A stretch of 64,000 nucleotides of DNA from Olsenella_K sp050953285. GTDB lineage: Bacteria; Actinomycetota; Coriobacteriia; Coriobacteriales; Atopobiaceae. Of this stretch, positions 18,392 through 27,641 are shown piece after piece. Position 1 is the first letter of the stretch; each line of letters begins with the position of its first letter. A program made the translations under genes and the position numbers. A model generated the notes under the pieces. That model was not told the origin of the DNA, made no database searches, and saw only the letters and a list, made by a program, of their open reading frames with translations. The stretch covers positions 1,302,001 to 1,366,000 of the forward strand of contig JBMNMK010000002.1 in the NCBI GenBank assembly GCA_050953285.1, in the 5' to 3' direction.

Positions 18392-20320
18392 CTAGTGCTC
18401 CTTCTGCGTGACGTAGCCGCGCGGCGTCACCATCTTGCCCGCAATTTCTTGCGTCTGAGAGTTGCCTATGTAGACCGTCGTAAACATGTCTACCTGTGCA
18501 TATTGAAGCTCACCCAAGGTCAGGATGCGGCTTGACTCACCCGCGCGACCACACTTTCTCACGAGGCCACACACCGTATCGTCCGTCTTGTGTGCCCGCA
18601 CGAGCTCAACGGCGCGCGCCAGATAGTCTGGCCGATGCTTTGACGCAGGATTGTAGAGGCAGATCACCATATCCGTCTGAGCCGCCGCCTCAAGGCGCGC
18701 GGCAATCTTTTCCCACGGCGTCAGGAGATCTGAGAGTGATATCACGGCAAAGTCATGCATCAGGGGTGCCCCCAGCACCGCCGCGCCGCCGCTCGCGGCC
18801 GTAATACCCGGGATAACCTCAAGGGGCACGTCGTATTCCTGGGCAAGCTCAAAACACAGCCCCGCCATGCCATAGATCCCAGGATCACCCGAGCACACAA
18901 GCGCCACCACGTTTCCTTCCTGCGCCTTTTGAAGCGCCGCTCGGCAGCGGTCGATCTCCTTGCGCATAGGGGTCGTGAACGTAGGTTTTCCTGGAAATTC
19001 CGGGGCGATAAGATCAATGTAGACCGAATAGCCCACCAGCAGATCTGCCTCGGCGCATGCTGCTCGCGCGCGCTCAGTCATGTCAGCGCCGCCGCCCGGC
19101 CCCAGGCCTACCACATAGAGCGCGCCGCGGTCAGGGATGTGCGTGTGCTCGCACGCAGCGCCTGCAGCCTTGTGCGGTGCGTGTTCGCGCGCAGGTCTGT
19201 GTGCCTGCTCAAATGAGACGACCACAGGCTTTCGAGCCAGCGCCACCGCAGTGCCTTGAAATACTGATTTGTGAGAAATGAGCGTTGCCCCCGCTGCGAC
19301 AGCGGCGCGCTCACATACGTTATCCACACCGACCGTCTGGGCCACAAATGCTGAAGGCGTAAACTCCCCCGCTTGTTTGCGCAGCTCTGAGGCCGTATAA
19401 AAGCAAAGCTTCCAGCCGTATTTGTCCGCAAGAGCTAAAAGCGCCGCTTCATCAGATTTGATATCTATGCTGGCAAGATATCCGACGGCCTCAGGTTCTA
19501 TACCTGCCCGGTAGAGCTCATCAAAGATGGCCTCTTCCAGCACGGCCACATCCGTATTGCGCTTGCAGCCAACACCGACCACCACGCTTTTGGGCACGAG
19601 CTTAAGCGTGCGCTCAAACGGCAGATATCCCGCTTTATCACTCACGCAAAAACCGATGCCGGTCGACCCATCTGACCCTTCTACAACCTGCTGAGGAAGC
19701 GCGCCCAAAACATCAAATTCTGTAGCAAATCCCACCGCTTCTCCACGCAACAGGCAAGCAGAGATCTCTTTTGCTAACGCTCTATCCGCTATGGTGTAGC
19801 CCGCATCATGTGCCCATTCATCCACCGCAAAAAGGTTGTTCATATCAGTTGCGGTAGAGATGGCCGCAATGCCAGAGGTGATCTCAGCCACGCGTCGTGC
19901 CAGGTCATTTGCCTTGCCCACATGCCCTGACAGCAGCGGCACCGCCACCTGCCCCCGCTCATCAACAGATACCACCGCAGGATCTTTGAACTTATCGCCC
20001 ACATACGGAGCAATAGCTCTGACCGCAATGCCGGTGGCTCCCACAAAGATGAGAGCATCTGCCGCCTGAAAATACTTCTGCGTCCACGCATCAAGCGAGC
20101 TCAGAGCCTCTATCTGCACGCCTGAGGCAGCGCTTGGTTTGGCGCTATCCGCCACGCGCTCAGGCGCCGACAAGTTGAGCACAGCATAAGCACCCGCTGT
20201 AGCAAGCGCATCTGCAATCTTTTGTGCACATGCCACACCACCTGCGCTAAAGGCGATAAGTGCCACGCGCTTTGGCTCCGTGATATCTGCAGCTTTGTCC
20301 TCTGCCACACTATCTGCCAC
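18392..20320 (-). CDS. cbiGH: CbiG-CbiH fusion (cobalt-precorrin-5A hydrolase / precorrin-3B C17-methyltransferase)
   Basis: The 642-residue protein joins two consecutive anaerobic-pathway steps. CbiG comes first (RVALIAFSAGGVACAQ; GATGIAVRAIAPYVGDK; PLLSGHVGKANDLARRV; VGVGCKRNTD), from about residue 15 to 360, and opens the delta-lactone. After a linker of about 35 residues, CbiH begins with YVVGLGPGGGADMT and has VCSGDPGIYGMAG, from about 395 to 640; it methylates C-17 with ring contraction. I placed the start at a GTG (20320), one base after the cbiF stop and preceded by AAAGGAGGGGAGG; a longer frame extends upstream but is antisense-like in composition. Fusions of these enzymes are known, so the architecture is unusual but not unique. 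Confidence 0.93.
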   Translation of the reverse strand: MADSVAEDKAADITEPKRVALIAFSAGGVACAQKIADALATAGAYAVLNLSAPERVADSAKPSAASGVQIEALSSLDAWTQKYFQAADALIFVGATGIAVRAIAPYVGDKFKDPAVVSVDERGQVAVPLLSGHVGKANDLARRVAEITSGIAAISTATDMNNLFAVDEWAHDAGYTIADRALAKEISACLLRGEAVGFATEFDVLGALPQQVVEGSDGSTGIGFCVSDKAGYLPFERTLKLVPKSVVVGVGCKRNTDVAVLEEAIFDELYRAGIEPEAVGYLASIDIKSDEAALLALADKYGWKLCFYTASELRKQAGEFTPSAFVAQTVGVDNVCERAAVAAGATLISHKSVFQGTAVALARKPVVVSFEQAHRPAREHAPHKAAGAACEHTHIPDRGALYVVGLGPGGGADMTERARAACAEADLLVGYSVYIDLIAPEFPGKPTFTTPMRKEIDRCRAALQKAQEGNVVALVCSGDPGIYGMAGLCFELAQEYDVPLEVIPGITAASGGAAVLGAPLMHDFAVISLSDLLTPWEKIAARLEAAAQTDMVICLYNPASKHRPDYLARAVELVRAHKTDDTVCGLVRKCGRAGESSRILTLGELQYAQVDMFTTVYIGNSQTQEIAGKMVTPRGYVTQKEH

Positions 20321-20321
20321 G

Positions 20322-21083
20322 CTACCTCCCCTCCTTTGCCTCACGATACATGGTGCTAAATGACGCATCGTAGAGCTTGGAAAGCTCATAGGAGCCTTCC
20401 AAGAAATTGCCCACGCAGATGAGCGCCATGCGAGTGATGTTGTGCTGGTGCGCGCATGCCGCAAGCGTGCCTACGGTGCAGTGAAAGACCTGTTCATCAG
20501 GCCAGGTAGCACGATAGACAATGGCCGCGGGGGTCTCGGGCGTATAGGCGCCGCGCAAGAGCTCTTCTTGCACCTTATCGACCATACCTGCGGAGAGAAA
20601 GAGCACCATGGTGGCACCGTGCGCCGCCAAGCTTGCCAGTTTTTCTCCTTCAGGTACCGCCGTTCTGCCCTCCATGCGAGTGATGATCACCGACTGAGAA
20701 ACGCCCGGCAGCGTGTACTCCGCGCGCAGCGCCGCCGCCGCGCCTGAAAACGACGAAACACCCGGCGTGATATCAAATGCAATGTTCTTCTCGGCCAGCC
20801 GATCCATCTGCTCACGAATGGCTCCATAGAGCGAAGGGTCGCCCGTATGAAGGCGCACGCTCTCTTTTCCCTGCTCCTCTGCAGAAATGAGGGCCTCCAT
20901 CACCTCATCCAGGTTCATGCGCGCCGAATTCAAGATCTCCGCATCCGGCCGCGCATAGTCTAAGAGCTGCGGGTTTACCAGAGATCCCGCGTAGATGATA
21001 AGGTCTGCGCTCGCCAGCAGCCGAGCCCCTCTCACCGTTATCAGATCTGGCGCGCCTGAGCCTGCGCCCACAAAATGCACCAT
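20322..21083 (-). CDS. cbiF: Cobalt-precorrin-4 C11-methyltransferase CbiF
   Basis: SAM-dependent tetrapyrrole methylase of 253 residues. MVHFVGAGSGAPDLITVRG at the N-terminus, IIYAGSLVN, RLHTGDPSLYGAI and the DITPGVSSFSGAAAAL block are typical of CbiF/CobM. It lies between cbiD and the cbiGH fusion with gaps of only a few bases. Confidence 0.95.
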   Translation of the reverse strand: MVHFVGAGSGAPDLITVRGARLLASADLIIYAGSLVNPQLLDYARPDAEILNSARMNLDEVMEALISAEEQGKESVRLHTGDPSLYGAIREQMDRLAEKNIAFDITPGVSSFSGAAAALRAEYTLPGVSQSVIITRMEGRTAVPEGEKLASLAAHGATMVLFLSAGMVDKVQEELLRGAYTPETPAAIVYRATWPDEQVFHCTVGTLAACAHQHNITRMALICVGNFLEGSYELSKLYDASFSTMYREAKEGR

Positions 21084-21086
21084 GGT

Positions 21087-22232
21087 CTAAGCCTCCTTGG
21101 CCAGCAAGCGTGCCAGCAGCTCATGTGCCGCGGGCGTCTCTTTGTATACATCGTATTCCTGCGAGAAAACCACCGCGCCTACAACCATAGTGTCTCCGCA
21201 TCGGCGCTCAAGCTGAGCCTGAATGGCAGCGGTGATAGAAGCCAGCGTCTCATCCAAGATGTGCGCCTCTGCAAGAAGCGGCAACATGGCATCGGTGGTA
21301 ACGCAGTCCATGAGCTTCTGGGCTAGCTCGGGCGTAATGCCTTGTAGCGCGGCATGGGCCACCATGGTCTCACGCCGGGCATCTGCCACGCGCGAGTGCG
21401 TGTTCATAACGCCTGCTGCCACCTTGACCAGCTTGCCGAGCGCCCCCACCACCAGAAGGGAGCGATACCCAATCTGGTTTGCCGCATCTATGGTGGCACC
21501 CAGATAGTTGGCACATTGCACGCAGCGCTCTGGAGAAAGCCCCAGCTTCTCCTGGGCAAAGTCCCTGCCCATGTTGCCAGGAGCCACCAGAAGATCACGA
21601 GCTCCTGCCTCATATTTCACGCGCATCTCAAGCTCGATGGAGGCTATGAGCGCATCTTCACTCATGGGGCGCACAATGCCAGAGGTTCCCAACACGCTGA
21701 TGCCACCCTCAATACCCAGGCGCGGGTTAAAGGTCTTTGCCGCCAGCTCAACACCTTTGGGAATGGAGATCTCAATGGTGAGCCCATGGGTGTAGCCTGC
21801 CTGCTCACATACCTTCTGAGTCGCTGTTGTAATCATCTCCCGCGGGACATGATTGATAGCAGCGGCACCGGGCGGCTGGTCCAAACCTTTTCTGGTCACG
21901 CGACCCACGCCTTTGCCGCCTTCGATGCAAATGCCTAAGTCCGTGCGCTCAACACGGGCATATACCAACACGCCATCGGTCACATCGGGGTCATCACCTG
22001 CGTCTTTTCTAACTGCGCAGACAGCTGCATTGCCGCTCATGTAGAGCTCTTCAAACTCAACATAGACATCTATGCCCGCAGGCGTTGCTATGAGAGCGCC
22101 TGAAAGATAAGTCTTCTGCAACAGGAGCGTCACCGCTCCCACCGTGGCAGCCGCGGCCGACGTGCCGGTGGTATATCCGCAGCGTAGACGCTTTTTGCCC
22201 ACAGAAATGTAGTGATCCAAGCGCTTCATCAT
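21087..22232 (-). CDS. cbiD: Cobalt-precorrin-5B C1-methyltransferase CbiD
   Basis: SAM-dependent methylation at C-1, found only in the anaerobic route, so it marks this operon as cobalt-early. The 381-residue product has the CGYTTGTSAAAATVGA signature at residues 18-33 and the later GTSGIVRPMS. I chose the ATG at 22232 because it overlaps the stop of the upstream ATPase gene as ATGA. Confidence 0.95.
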   Translation of the reverse strand: MMKRLDHYISVGKKRLRCGYTTGTSAAAATVGAVTLLLQKTYLSGALIATPAGIDVYVEFEELYMSGNAAVCAVRKDAGDDPDVTDGVLVYARVERTDLGICIEGGKGVGRVTRKGLDQPPGAAAINHVPREMITTATQKVCEQAGYTHGLTIEISIPKGVELAAKTFNPRLGIEGGISVLGTSGIVRPMSEDALIASIELEMRVKYEAGARDLLVAPGNMGRDFAQEKLGLSPERCVQCANYLGATIDAANQIGYRSLLVVGALGKLVKVAAGVMNTHSRVADARRETMVAHAALQGITPELAQKLMDCVTTDAMLPLLAEAHILDETLASITAAIQAQLERRCGDTMVVGAVVFSQEYDVYKETPAAHELLARLLAKEA

Positions 22233-23101
22233 GACACCTGCCATCTCACGCAGCCTGAGCGCGCATCAAAGGTATTGGGCGCCAGGTCAAACAGAGCGTC
22301 AATGACCTCAGGCACAAAGATCTCCTCCGAACTGCCGCGCGCAAAGATAGCGCCGTCTTTCACGCATACCACTTCGTCAGATATGATGCGTGCAAGATCT
22401 AGCTCGTGAAGCGACATCACAATTGCAATCTTTTTGTCACGCGCCAGGCCGCGCAAGATGTTTAAGAGCTCAATCTGGTAGCGGATATCCAAATATGAGG
22501 TGGGCTCGTCCAAGATGAGCATGCGCGGCTCCTGTGCCAGCGCGCGGGCGAGAAGAACACGCTGCTGCTGGCCGTCTGAGAGCTGCATGAAGTCCTGCTC
22601 CTTAAGCTCAGCCGTGCTGGTAAGCTCCATGGTCTCGTCCACAACTTGCCAGTCTTCTGCCGTGAGCGTGCCAAACTTTCCCGTAAAGGGATAGCGACCG
22701 GCCGCCACAATCTCTGCAGCGCTCGCAAGCTCTGTCTTGGGGCGCTCTGTCAGAAGGCAAGAGAGCATCTGAGCGCGCGCCTGCCCATCCAGGCGAGACA
22801 TGGGCTCACCTGACAGGTAGACCGCGCCACCGAGCGGCTGAATGAGCGCGCAGAAGGTTTTGAGCATGGTTGATTTTCCAGCTCCGTTAGGACCTATCAG
22901 GGTCGTTATCTGTCCTCTGCTGACACGCAGGTTAATACCTTTGACCAGCGGCTCTCCGTAGCCAACAATGAGGTCATGACTGCTCAGTGCCGGCCCACGG
23001 CTTGCTACGGCTTCTGGCTCCACGTTCTTCTCGCCCGCTGGTGCCTGGTGGCCAAGAGACTCTTTTTGGGAGACATTTCCCTGATACACGGTGGTATCCA
23101 T
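22229..23101 (-). CDS. btuD: Corrinoid/tetrapyrrole ABC transporter ATPase (BtuD/FecE type)
   Basis: Cytoplasmic ATPase of a BtuCD-type importer. The 290-residue protein has Walker A GPNGAGKS at residues 70-77, signature LSDGQQQR near 174 and Walker B MLILDEPTS. It has an unusual extra N-terminus of about 40 residues before the ABC core. The start at 23101 gives a TGATG overlap with the permease gene, with AGGAGG upstream. Substrate is inferred from position in the riboswitch-led cobalamin operon: corrinoid is most likely, but a precursor tetrapyrrole or heme is possible given the exported CbiK next door. Confidence 0.9.
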   Translation of the reverse strand: MDTTVYQGNVSQKESLGHQAPAGEKNVEPEAVASRGPALSSHDLIVGYGEPLVKGINLRVSRGQITTLIGPNGAGKSTMLKTFCALIQPLGGAVYLSGEPMSRLDGQARAQMLSCLLTERPKTELASAAEIVAAGRYPFTGKFGTLTAEDWQVVDETMELTSTAELKEQDFMQLSDGQQQRVLLARALAQEPRMLILDEPTSYLDIRYQIELLNILRGLARDKKIAIVMSLHELDLARIISDEVVCVKDGAIFARGSSEEIFVPEVIDALFDLAPNTFDARSGCVRWQVS

Positions 23102-24177
23102 CACTTGTGCCTCCTGTTCATGAGGATGGTCAGCACCACGGGTGCGCCAAAGATTGCCGTCACCGTAGAGATGGAAAGCTCGACAGGAGCAAACAGGCAG
23201 CGCGCTATAAGGTCACACATCAGGCAAAATGCGGCGCCGCCCATGAAGCACGCGGGCATAACCACGAGTGGTCGCGCCGTCTTGCAGAGGCGTTTTACCA
23301 GGTGAGGCACCGCAATGCCCACAAAGGAGATAGGGCCAGCAAACGCCGTAACGCACGCCGATAAGACACTTGAGAGCACCACCAAACGCGCCCGAAAGCG
23401 CGCCACGTTGACGCCTACGCTCTTGGCATAGCCCTCACCCAGCTGAAAGGCACCCATAGGTTTGGCAAGCGCGAAGGAAAGAAGCGCGCTCGCGCCCACC
23501 ACCACGGCCATGACCTGCACATCTTGCCAGCTGGTGCCAGAAAAACTGCCCTGCGACCAATTGCGCAGGTTCACGATGGACTGATCGGCCGCAAAGGTAA
23601 CGACAAAGTCCGTTGCCGCCGAACACACATAGCCAATCATCACGCCCGCTACGATAAGCGATGATCCCGTGCGGATGCGGCGAGAAACCAGCAGTACAAA
23701 GCCCATAACGGCCAGCGAACCCGCAAAGGCGGCAACCACCATCATCCACGACGACATAACCCCAAACGCCCCGACGATAACTACCATAAGCAGGGCAACC
23801 ACGAACTTGGCGCCACTCGAGACACCTAGAACAAAGGGGCTTGCGATGGGGTTGTGGAAAAAGGTCTGCAGCTGAAAGCCAGAAAGCGCCAAGGCGCCGC
23901 CTAAGATCATGGCCGAGAAGATCCTGGGAAGCCTGATGCTCCAAATGATCTCCGATACCGTCGTCTCCTGCTGAGCGCCCGTGAGAGCACCGATGAGCTC
24001 TTGAGGTGACACGACAACCGTGCCAATGCAGACGTTTGCCACCGCCGCCGCCAGCAAGATGAGGGCGAGAAGGGCAAATACCAGCGTCTGTCGGCGCACA
24101 GCATGCGTGATGGACGTGGCTGCACCATCTGACGCAGCACTTGTCGTGGTATCTGCCGCCTTATGCTGTATTCCCAC
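23101..24177 (-). CDS. btuC: Corrinoid/tetrapyrrole ABC transporter permease (BtuC/FecCD type)
   Basis: Integral membrane permease of 358 residues with about ten hydrophobic helices. Family blocks include RLPRIFSAMILGGALALSG, FHNPIASPFVLGVSSGA and the C-terminal GPISFVGIAVPHLVKRL loop that contacts the ATPase. The start is a GTG at 24177 with GAGGAG upstream. It is translationally coupled to the ATPase gene. Confidence 0.92.
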   Translation of the reverse strand: MGIQHKAADTTTSAASDGAATSITHAVRRQTLVFALLALILLAAAVANVCIGTVVVSPQELIGALTGAQQETTVSEIIWSIRLPRIFSAMILGGALALSGFQLQTFFHNPIASPFVLGVSSGAKFVVALLMVVIVGAFGVMSSWMMVVAAFAGSLAVMGFVLLVSRRIRTGSSLIVAGVMIGYVCSAATDFVVTFAADQSIVNLRNWSQGSFSGTSWQDVQVMAVVVGASALLSFALAKPMGAFQLGEGYAKSVGVNVARFRARLVVLSSVLSACVTAFAGPISFVGIAVPHLVKRLCKTARPLVVMPACFMGGAAFCLMCDLIARCLFAPVELSISTVTAIFGAPVVLTILMNRRHK

Positions 24178-24247
24178 AGTTCACTCCTCTGGTACTCAAG
24201 CCTCACGGCCAGGCCACGCGGCGCGCAGCCGCTGGTCCTATTGCGCG

Positions 24248-25468
24248 TCAGTGCATGCGCTTTATGTATTCCAGCTCATCTGCGCTGGGGTCTGTCAATA
24301 TAGTATGGATGTCTTTGATGATGGCACCGGTATCGGTCATCTGCTGGTACATATCACGCGATGTACAGAAGACGTTGCCATCCTTGACCGCCTTGAAATC
24401 TGCCAAGAGCTGGTTTTTCTGCAAGAGGTTCTGGATGGTCTCAACATCATCTATGGACGTGTTGTAGATGATGTAGTCCGCATCATGGGCCTGCTCATAG
24501 AAAGTTTCCATCTCAAGGGTGATGGTAGAACGTGCCGTCTGACCAAAGTCCATGCCGTTAAAGATATAGGTGCCACCTGCGTCTTCTATCATCTTGGAGA
24601 CATAGTCTCCCGGGCGCCTTACCACGGCAGCACCGTTGGAGTTGATATAGAAAAACGCCACGGTCTTGCCGGTTGGCTCACTTTGGAACGACGTAGCTGT
24701 TTCTACTTGCTCATTAAAGAGCGCGTCTGCAGCATCCTCCTTATTGAGCAGCGCACCGTAGAGCTTCACCCACTCCGTGCGGCCGAGCGGCTCATCTTCG
24801 TAGCTGGCCATCTCTACCAAAACAGGGATGTGCAAATCCAGCAGCTTTTCTCGCACATCGGGCGTGTGATTGATCATGGTGGACTCCAGCGCCAGACTTG
24901 TGCCCTGCTGCAGCAAAAGGTCATAGTCTGGTGAGGAGTACTTACCGCCGTAGAGAATGCGACCATCCTGCATGGCCTCGCGCGCCGCCGCAATGCTCCA
25001 GTCTTCCTGCTTGATACCAGAAATACGGATGGTATCCAGGGCATCCAGTGCATCAAAGAGACACATGCTGTCAGACGCGGCCAGGTAGATGTTGCTGAGC
25101 GGCTGCTGGATGGTCACGATATCAGAAGAAAGCCCCTCCGGCACGGGCGCGCCTTCAGGTATCACCAGGTAGCGCGCCCCATCTGCCACACAGATGAGCT
25201 TGTAGCCGCCCTCATAGTAGTCGACCGTAAAACGCTTGGCATACTGAAGGTCCATACTGCGAGAAAAGACAAGGTCAGCACCTATATCGGTAAGGTGAAA
25301 ATCGTCGCTCACCACCGTCTGTGAACCCTGGCTCTCTGAAGCCGCACTTTGGCCACCAGAACTGGCCGCTGTCTGCTCGGTGCCGGCCCCTTGTGCAGAA
25401 CAGGAGCTCAGGAACAGACTTGCTGCCAAAGAGGCAGCCAGCGCAAACGAACATGCAAGCTTTTTCAT
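24248..25468 (-). CDS. btuF: Substrate-binding lipoprotein of the BtuCD-type transporter
   Basis: Secreted solute receptor of 406 residues. The signal peptide ends in a lipobox (LFLSSC, Cys23), followed by a Ser/Gln/Ala-rich tether. The mature domain has the periplasmic-binding (BtuF/TroA-like) pattern DALDALDTIRISGI, ALESTMINHTPDVREKL and LHIPVLVEM. It is followed by the permease gene after 70 bp. Corrinoid or tetrapyrrole specificity is inferred from context only. Confidence 0.85.
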   Translation of the reverse strand: MKKLACSFALAASLAASLFLSSCSAQGAGTEQTAASSGGQSAASESQGSQTVVSDDFHLTDIGADLVFSRSMDLQYAKRFTVDYYEGGYKLICVADGARYLVIPEGAPVPEGLSSDIVTIQQPLSNIYLAASDSMCLFDALDALDTIRISGIKQEDWSIAAAREAMQDGRILYGGKYSSPDYDLLLQQGTSLALESTMINHTPDVREKLLDLHIPVLVEMASYEDEPLGRTEWVKLYGALLNKEDAADALFNEQVETATSFQSEPTGKTVAFFYINSNGAAVVRRPGDYVSKMIEDAGGTYIFNGMDFGQTARSTITLEMETFYEQAHDADYIIYNTSIDDVETIQNLLQKNQLLADFKAVKDGNVFCTSRDMYQQMTDTGAIIKDIHTILTDPSADELEYIKRMH

Positions 25469-25472
25469 CGTG

Positions 25473-26015
25473 CTATTTCACCGCCCGATGGCGCCACCAG
25501 ATGATGGCCACCACAGCTACCAGCACCGCCGCACCCAGAACGACCGCCGGCAGATATGCCATATACGCTGGGCGAATGGCCGCGGGGTTGCTAAACGTGA
25601 GCGTGTAGTCAATGGTGTGAGGCTGGCTCATGGCAAGCGTTTCTGCCTGCACCTGAAGCGGCACATCCAACGTCTCCACCGGGATGGTAAACGTGGACCC
25701 ACCATCGAGCGTAACCGGCCGATATTCCTGGCCATCCACCACCATGAGATCATAGTTAGAGCTGCTCCAGACCACTGTGGCCTCAATGGAGCCATCCTTA
25801 ACAACGAGCTCACAGGGACTTTTCACCCAAGCACGACCAGACCCACCAGAAAGCGCCACCTCGGCGCTATATGTACCATCCTGAAGCGTTTCTGCCCATG
25901 CAGGTACTGCCGCGCCCATCACCATCACGCAGGCGAGAAGTACCATGAGTACCGCGCGCGTTGCGCTATAAAACGCGCCGGCGCCGGGGTTTCTCGCCTG
26001 GAAACTAACGCTCAT
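25473..26015 (-). CDS. Exported, C-terminally membrane-anchored beta-rich protein, unknown function
   Basis: Not a named gene. The 180-residue protein has a signal peptide ending near AVPAWAETL, an extracellular beta-rich domain opening LQDGTYSAEVALSGGSG and a C-terminal transmembrane helix (AVVLGAAVLVAVVAIIWW) with a short basic tail. The DGTYSAEV and LVVKDG phrases are echoed in the lipoprotein at 27642-28190 (DGVYTAEI, LTVKDG), so the two may share a fold. Both sit beside a BtuFCD-like importer and CbiK. Inference: cell-surface relay or receptor for a tetrapyrrole or cobalt. It overlaps its upstream neighbour by 11 bp. Confidence 0.75.
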   Translation of the reverse strand: MSVSFQARNPGAGAFYSATRAVLMVLLACVMVMGAAVPAWAETLQDGTYSAEVALSGGSGRAWVKSPCELVVKDGSIEATVVWSSSNYDLMVVDGQEYRPVTLDGGSTFTIPVETLDVPLQVQAETLAMSQPHTIDYTLTFSNPAAIRPAYMAYLPAVVLGAAVLVAVVAIIWWRHRAVK

Positions 26016-26340
26016 CTTGCCTATCCTCTCTGGTGTGCTTCTCCTGTTGGTTATGCGTTGTTGTCTGCCTTTTGCTGGCCAAGCGGGCCAGCTCTGGCCA
26101 CTTGCGTTTTACCAGCTCAGTGCCTGCATCGCCCCGGTGCGTGACGGTACAGGCGCTGCAATCTTTTATGCCATCGGGGGTGTAGGTAAAGTTGCCGCCG
26201 CAGGTATCTCCCAGCGCGTAGAGCGGGCAGTAGCAGAACAGGCAGTTAAATTCCTCTAGCGGAAGGCCCTCGTGACAGGGAAAGTAGGGGCAGTCCGTGT
26301 TGGTGAAGAATGGATAGCGATGCGCACCTGATTCTCCCAC
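26005..26340 (-). CDS. Cysteine-rich small protein of cobalamin loci
   Basis: The 111-residue protein has a compact Cys-rich core: TDCPYFPCHEG, FNCLFCYCPLY, DTCGGNF and KDCSACTVTHR, about ten Cys in 60 residues. It resembles the small cysteine-rich domain often coded beside cobalamin genes. The tail is charged and probably disordered. I prefer a GTG start at 26340 (AAAGGGG upstream) over the TTG at 26364. Metal or Fe-S binding is likely from the Cys pattern; a role in cobalt handling is inference. Confidence 0.75.
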   Translation of the reverse strand: MGESGAHRYPFFTNTDCPYFPCHEGLPLEEFNCLFCYCPLYALGDTCGGNFTYTPDGIKDCSACTVTHRGDAGTELVKRKWPELARLASKRQTTTHNQQEKHTREDRQDER

Positions 26341-26403
26341 GACCTGCCCCTTTCCTAAACGCAATCAAATACTGCCTCGCCGACTACGTACGACTTTTAT
26401 ATC

Positions 26404-26426
26404 TCGAGGCTGGCTTTAAGCCTCGA
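26404..26426 (-). other. Intercistronic hairpin between cbiK and the Cys-rich gene
   Basis: Arms TCGAGGCT (26404-26411) and AGCCTCGA (26419-26426) form an 8-bp stem with a 7-base loop, just after cbiK stops. On the minus strand it is followed by GATATAAAAG, a poor U-tract. An RNA-processing or stability element, or a weak attenuator, fits better than a strong terminator, since the operon continues. Confidence 0.5.
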
Positions 26427-26433
26427 CGCTGAC

Positions 26434-27639
26434 TTATGCCCCAATGCTGGCAATAGCGTCTGCGGTGTGCTGGACGTAGAGCGCTTGCACTTCAGGAATG
26501 GAACCCAGGCCAGAGATCTGCGGATCCACCGTAATGCCTGCCGCCTCCATCTGCGTCTTCCAGGAGTCGTCCTCGTCGCCTGCCATATCATTGTTGGCAT
26601 GGTCGCCAGCAACAACCATTAAAGGACGCAGCTCAATGGAGGTATAGCCTGCTGCCTTAAGCTTCTCAATAACAGCATCTACCGCGGTATCTTCCGGCTT
26701 GCCCTCAACGGTGCCAATGAAGACGTTGTCATAGCCCAGCCGCTCCATCTGTGTTTGCATCTGGTTGTAAGTAACATTTGCGGTGTGAGATGTGCCATGA
26801 CCCATAAAGACCAGGGCGCGGCCCTCTGCCTTTGCAGCATCCAGAGAATCCAAGTTGGCGTCTGCCAAGCAGTCTTTCACGACGGCCTCTGCCACCGTCT
26901 GCTTGTCAGCATTGATCACGCTTGCGTCAGCGCCAACCTCACCTAAGAGGGGCTCAGCAATGGTGATGTCCATCTTGTCCTTATAGGTGTCGGTAGCTGC
27001 AACAAGCTCATCGTACTCCGCACCATGCATGAGGTGGGTGGGCTGGACAACCAGGGTCTTCACGCCGTTTTTCACCGCGCGGTCCAGGGCCTGCTCAACG
27101 TTGTCAATCTTCTCGCCATCGCGCGCTTGGATGTGGTTGATGATGATCTGGGCGGTAAAGGCGCGGCGCACCGACCAGTCAGGATATGCTGCCTGCAATG
27201 CCTTCTCAACTGCGGAGATGTCCTTCACACGAGAGTCGTTGTAGGATGTACCAAAAGATGCAACCAGAATTTCCTTCTCGCCTATGCCATCTTGGTTCAA
27301 AGGATCGTCGGCAGAGGCATCACCGGTGTTAAGGCCGAAGTAATCAGGGCTTGCAAACTCACCCTCAACCAGGTCTTTCTGCGCGTCGGTCAGCGCGTCC
27401 CATGCAGCTTTGGCGTCTGCGCACTGCTGATCTGTCTCGTCGGTGCGCTCCTGCACATATATGGCATCAATCATCTCTGCCACCTTGTCTGCAGCCTCCT
27501 GATCCGCATCTTGTGTCGAATTTGCGCTGGTGGAGCCAGTCGTGGACGTGCTCTGGTTAACGGACGTACCAGCGCAGGCTCCCAGCGAAAGCGCCAGAGC
27601 GCCCGCCGTTGCCATGGACAATAGCTTTTGAATCCTCAC
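26434..27639 (-). CDS. cbiK: Exported (lipoprotein) sirohydrochlorin cobaltochelatase CbiK
   Basis: CbiK inserts cobalt into sirohydrochlorin, the entry step of the anaerobic route. The 401-residue product begins with a signal peptide and lipobox (LSLGAC, Cys22), then a Ser/Thr linker and a small helical domain (AAWDALTDAQKDLVEG) at about 60-110. The chelatase domain runs from about 135 (ILVASFGTSYNDSRV) to the end; His in PTHLMHGAEYD and FMGHGTSH are the likely metal-site residues. I chose the GTG at 27639: it is two bases after the previous stop and has AAAGGAG upstream; the longer frame hides the signal peptide. Extracytoplasmic CbiK is known from Desulfovibrio, where heme-transport roles were proposed. 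Confidence 0.9.
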   Translation of the reverse strand: MRIQKLLSMATAGALALSLGACAGTSVNQSTSTTGSTSANSTQDADQEAADKVAEMIDAIYVQERTDETDQQCADAKAAWDALTDAQKDLVEGEFASPDYFGLNTGDASADDPLNQDGIGEKEILVASFGTSYNDSRVKDISAVEKALQAAYPDWSVRRAFTAQIIINHIQARDGEKIDNVEQALDRAVKNGVKTLVVQPTHLMHGAEYDELVAATDTYKDKMDITIAEPLLGEVGADASVINADKQTVAEAVVKDCLADANLDSLDAAKAEGRALVFMGHGTSHTANVTYNQMQTQMERLGYDNVFIGTVEGKPEDTAVDAVIEKLKAAGYTSIELRPLMVVAGDHANNDMAGDEDDSWKTQMEAAGITVDPQISGLGSIPEVQALYVQHTADAIASIGA

Positions 27640-27641
27640 CT

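Noticed and set aside
18392..20320. Frameshifted pair of genes instead of a CbiG-CbiH fusion
   Set aside because: The frame is continuous through the linker, with both domains complete and a plausible linker length.
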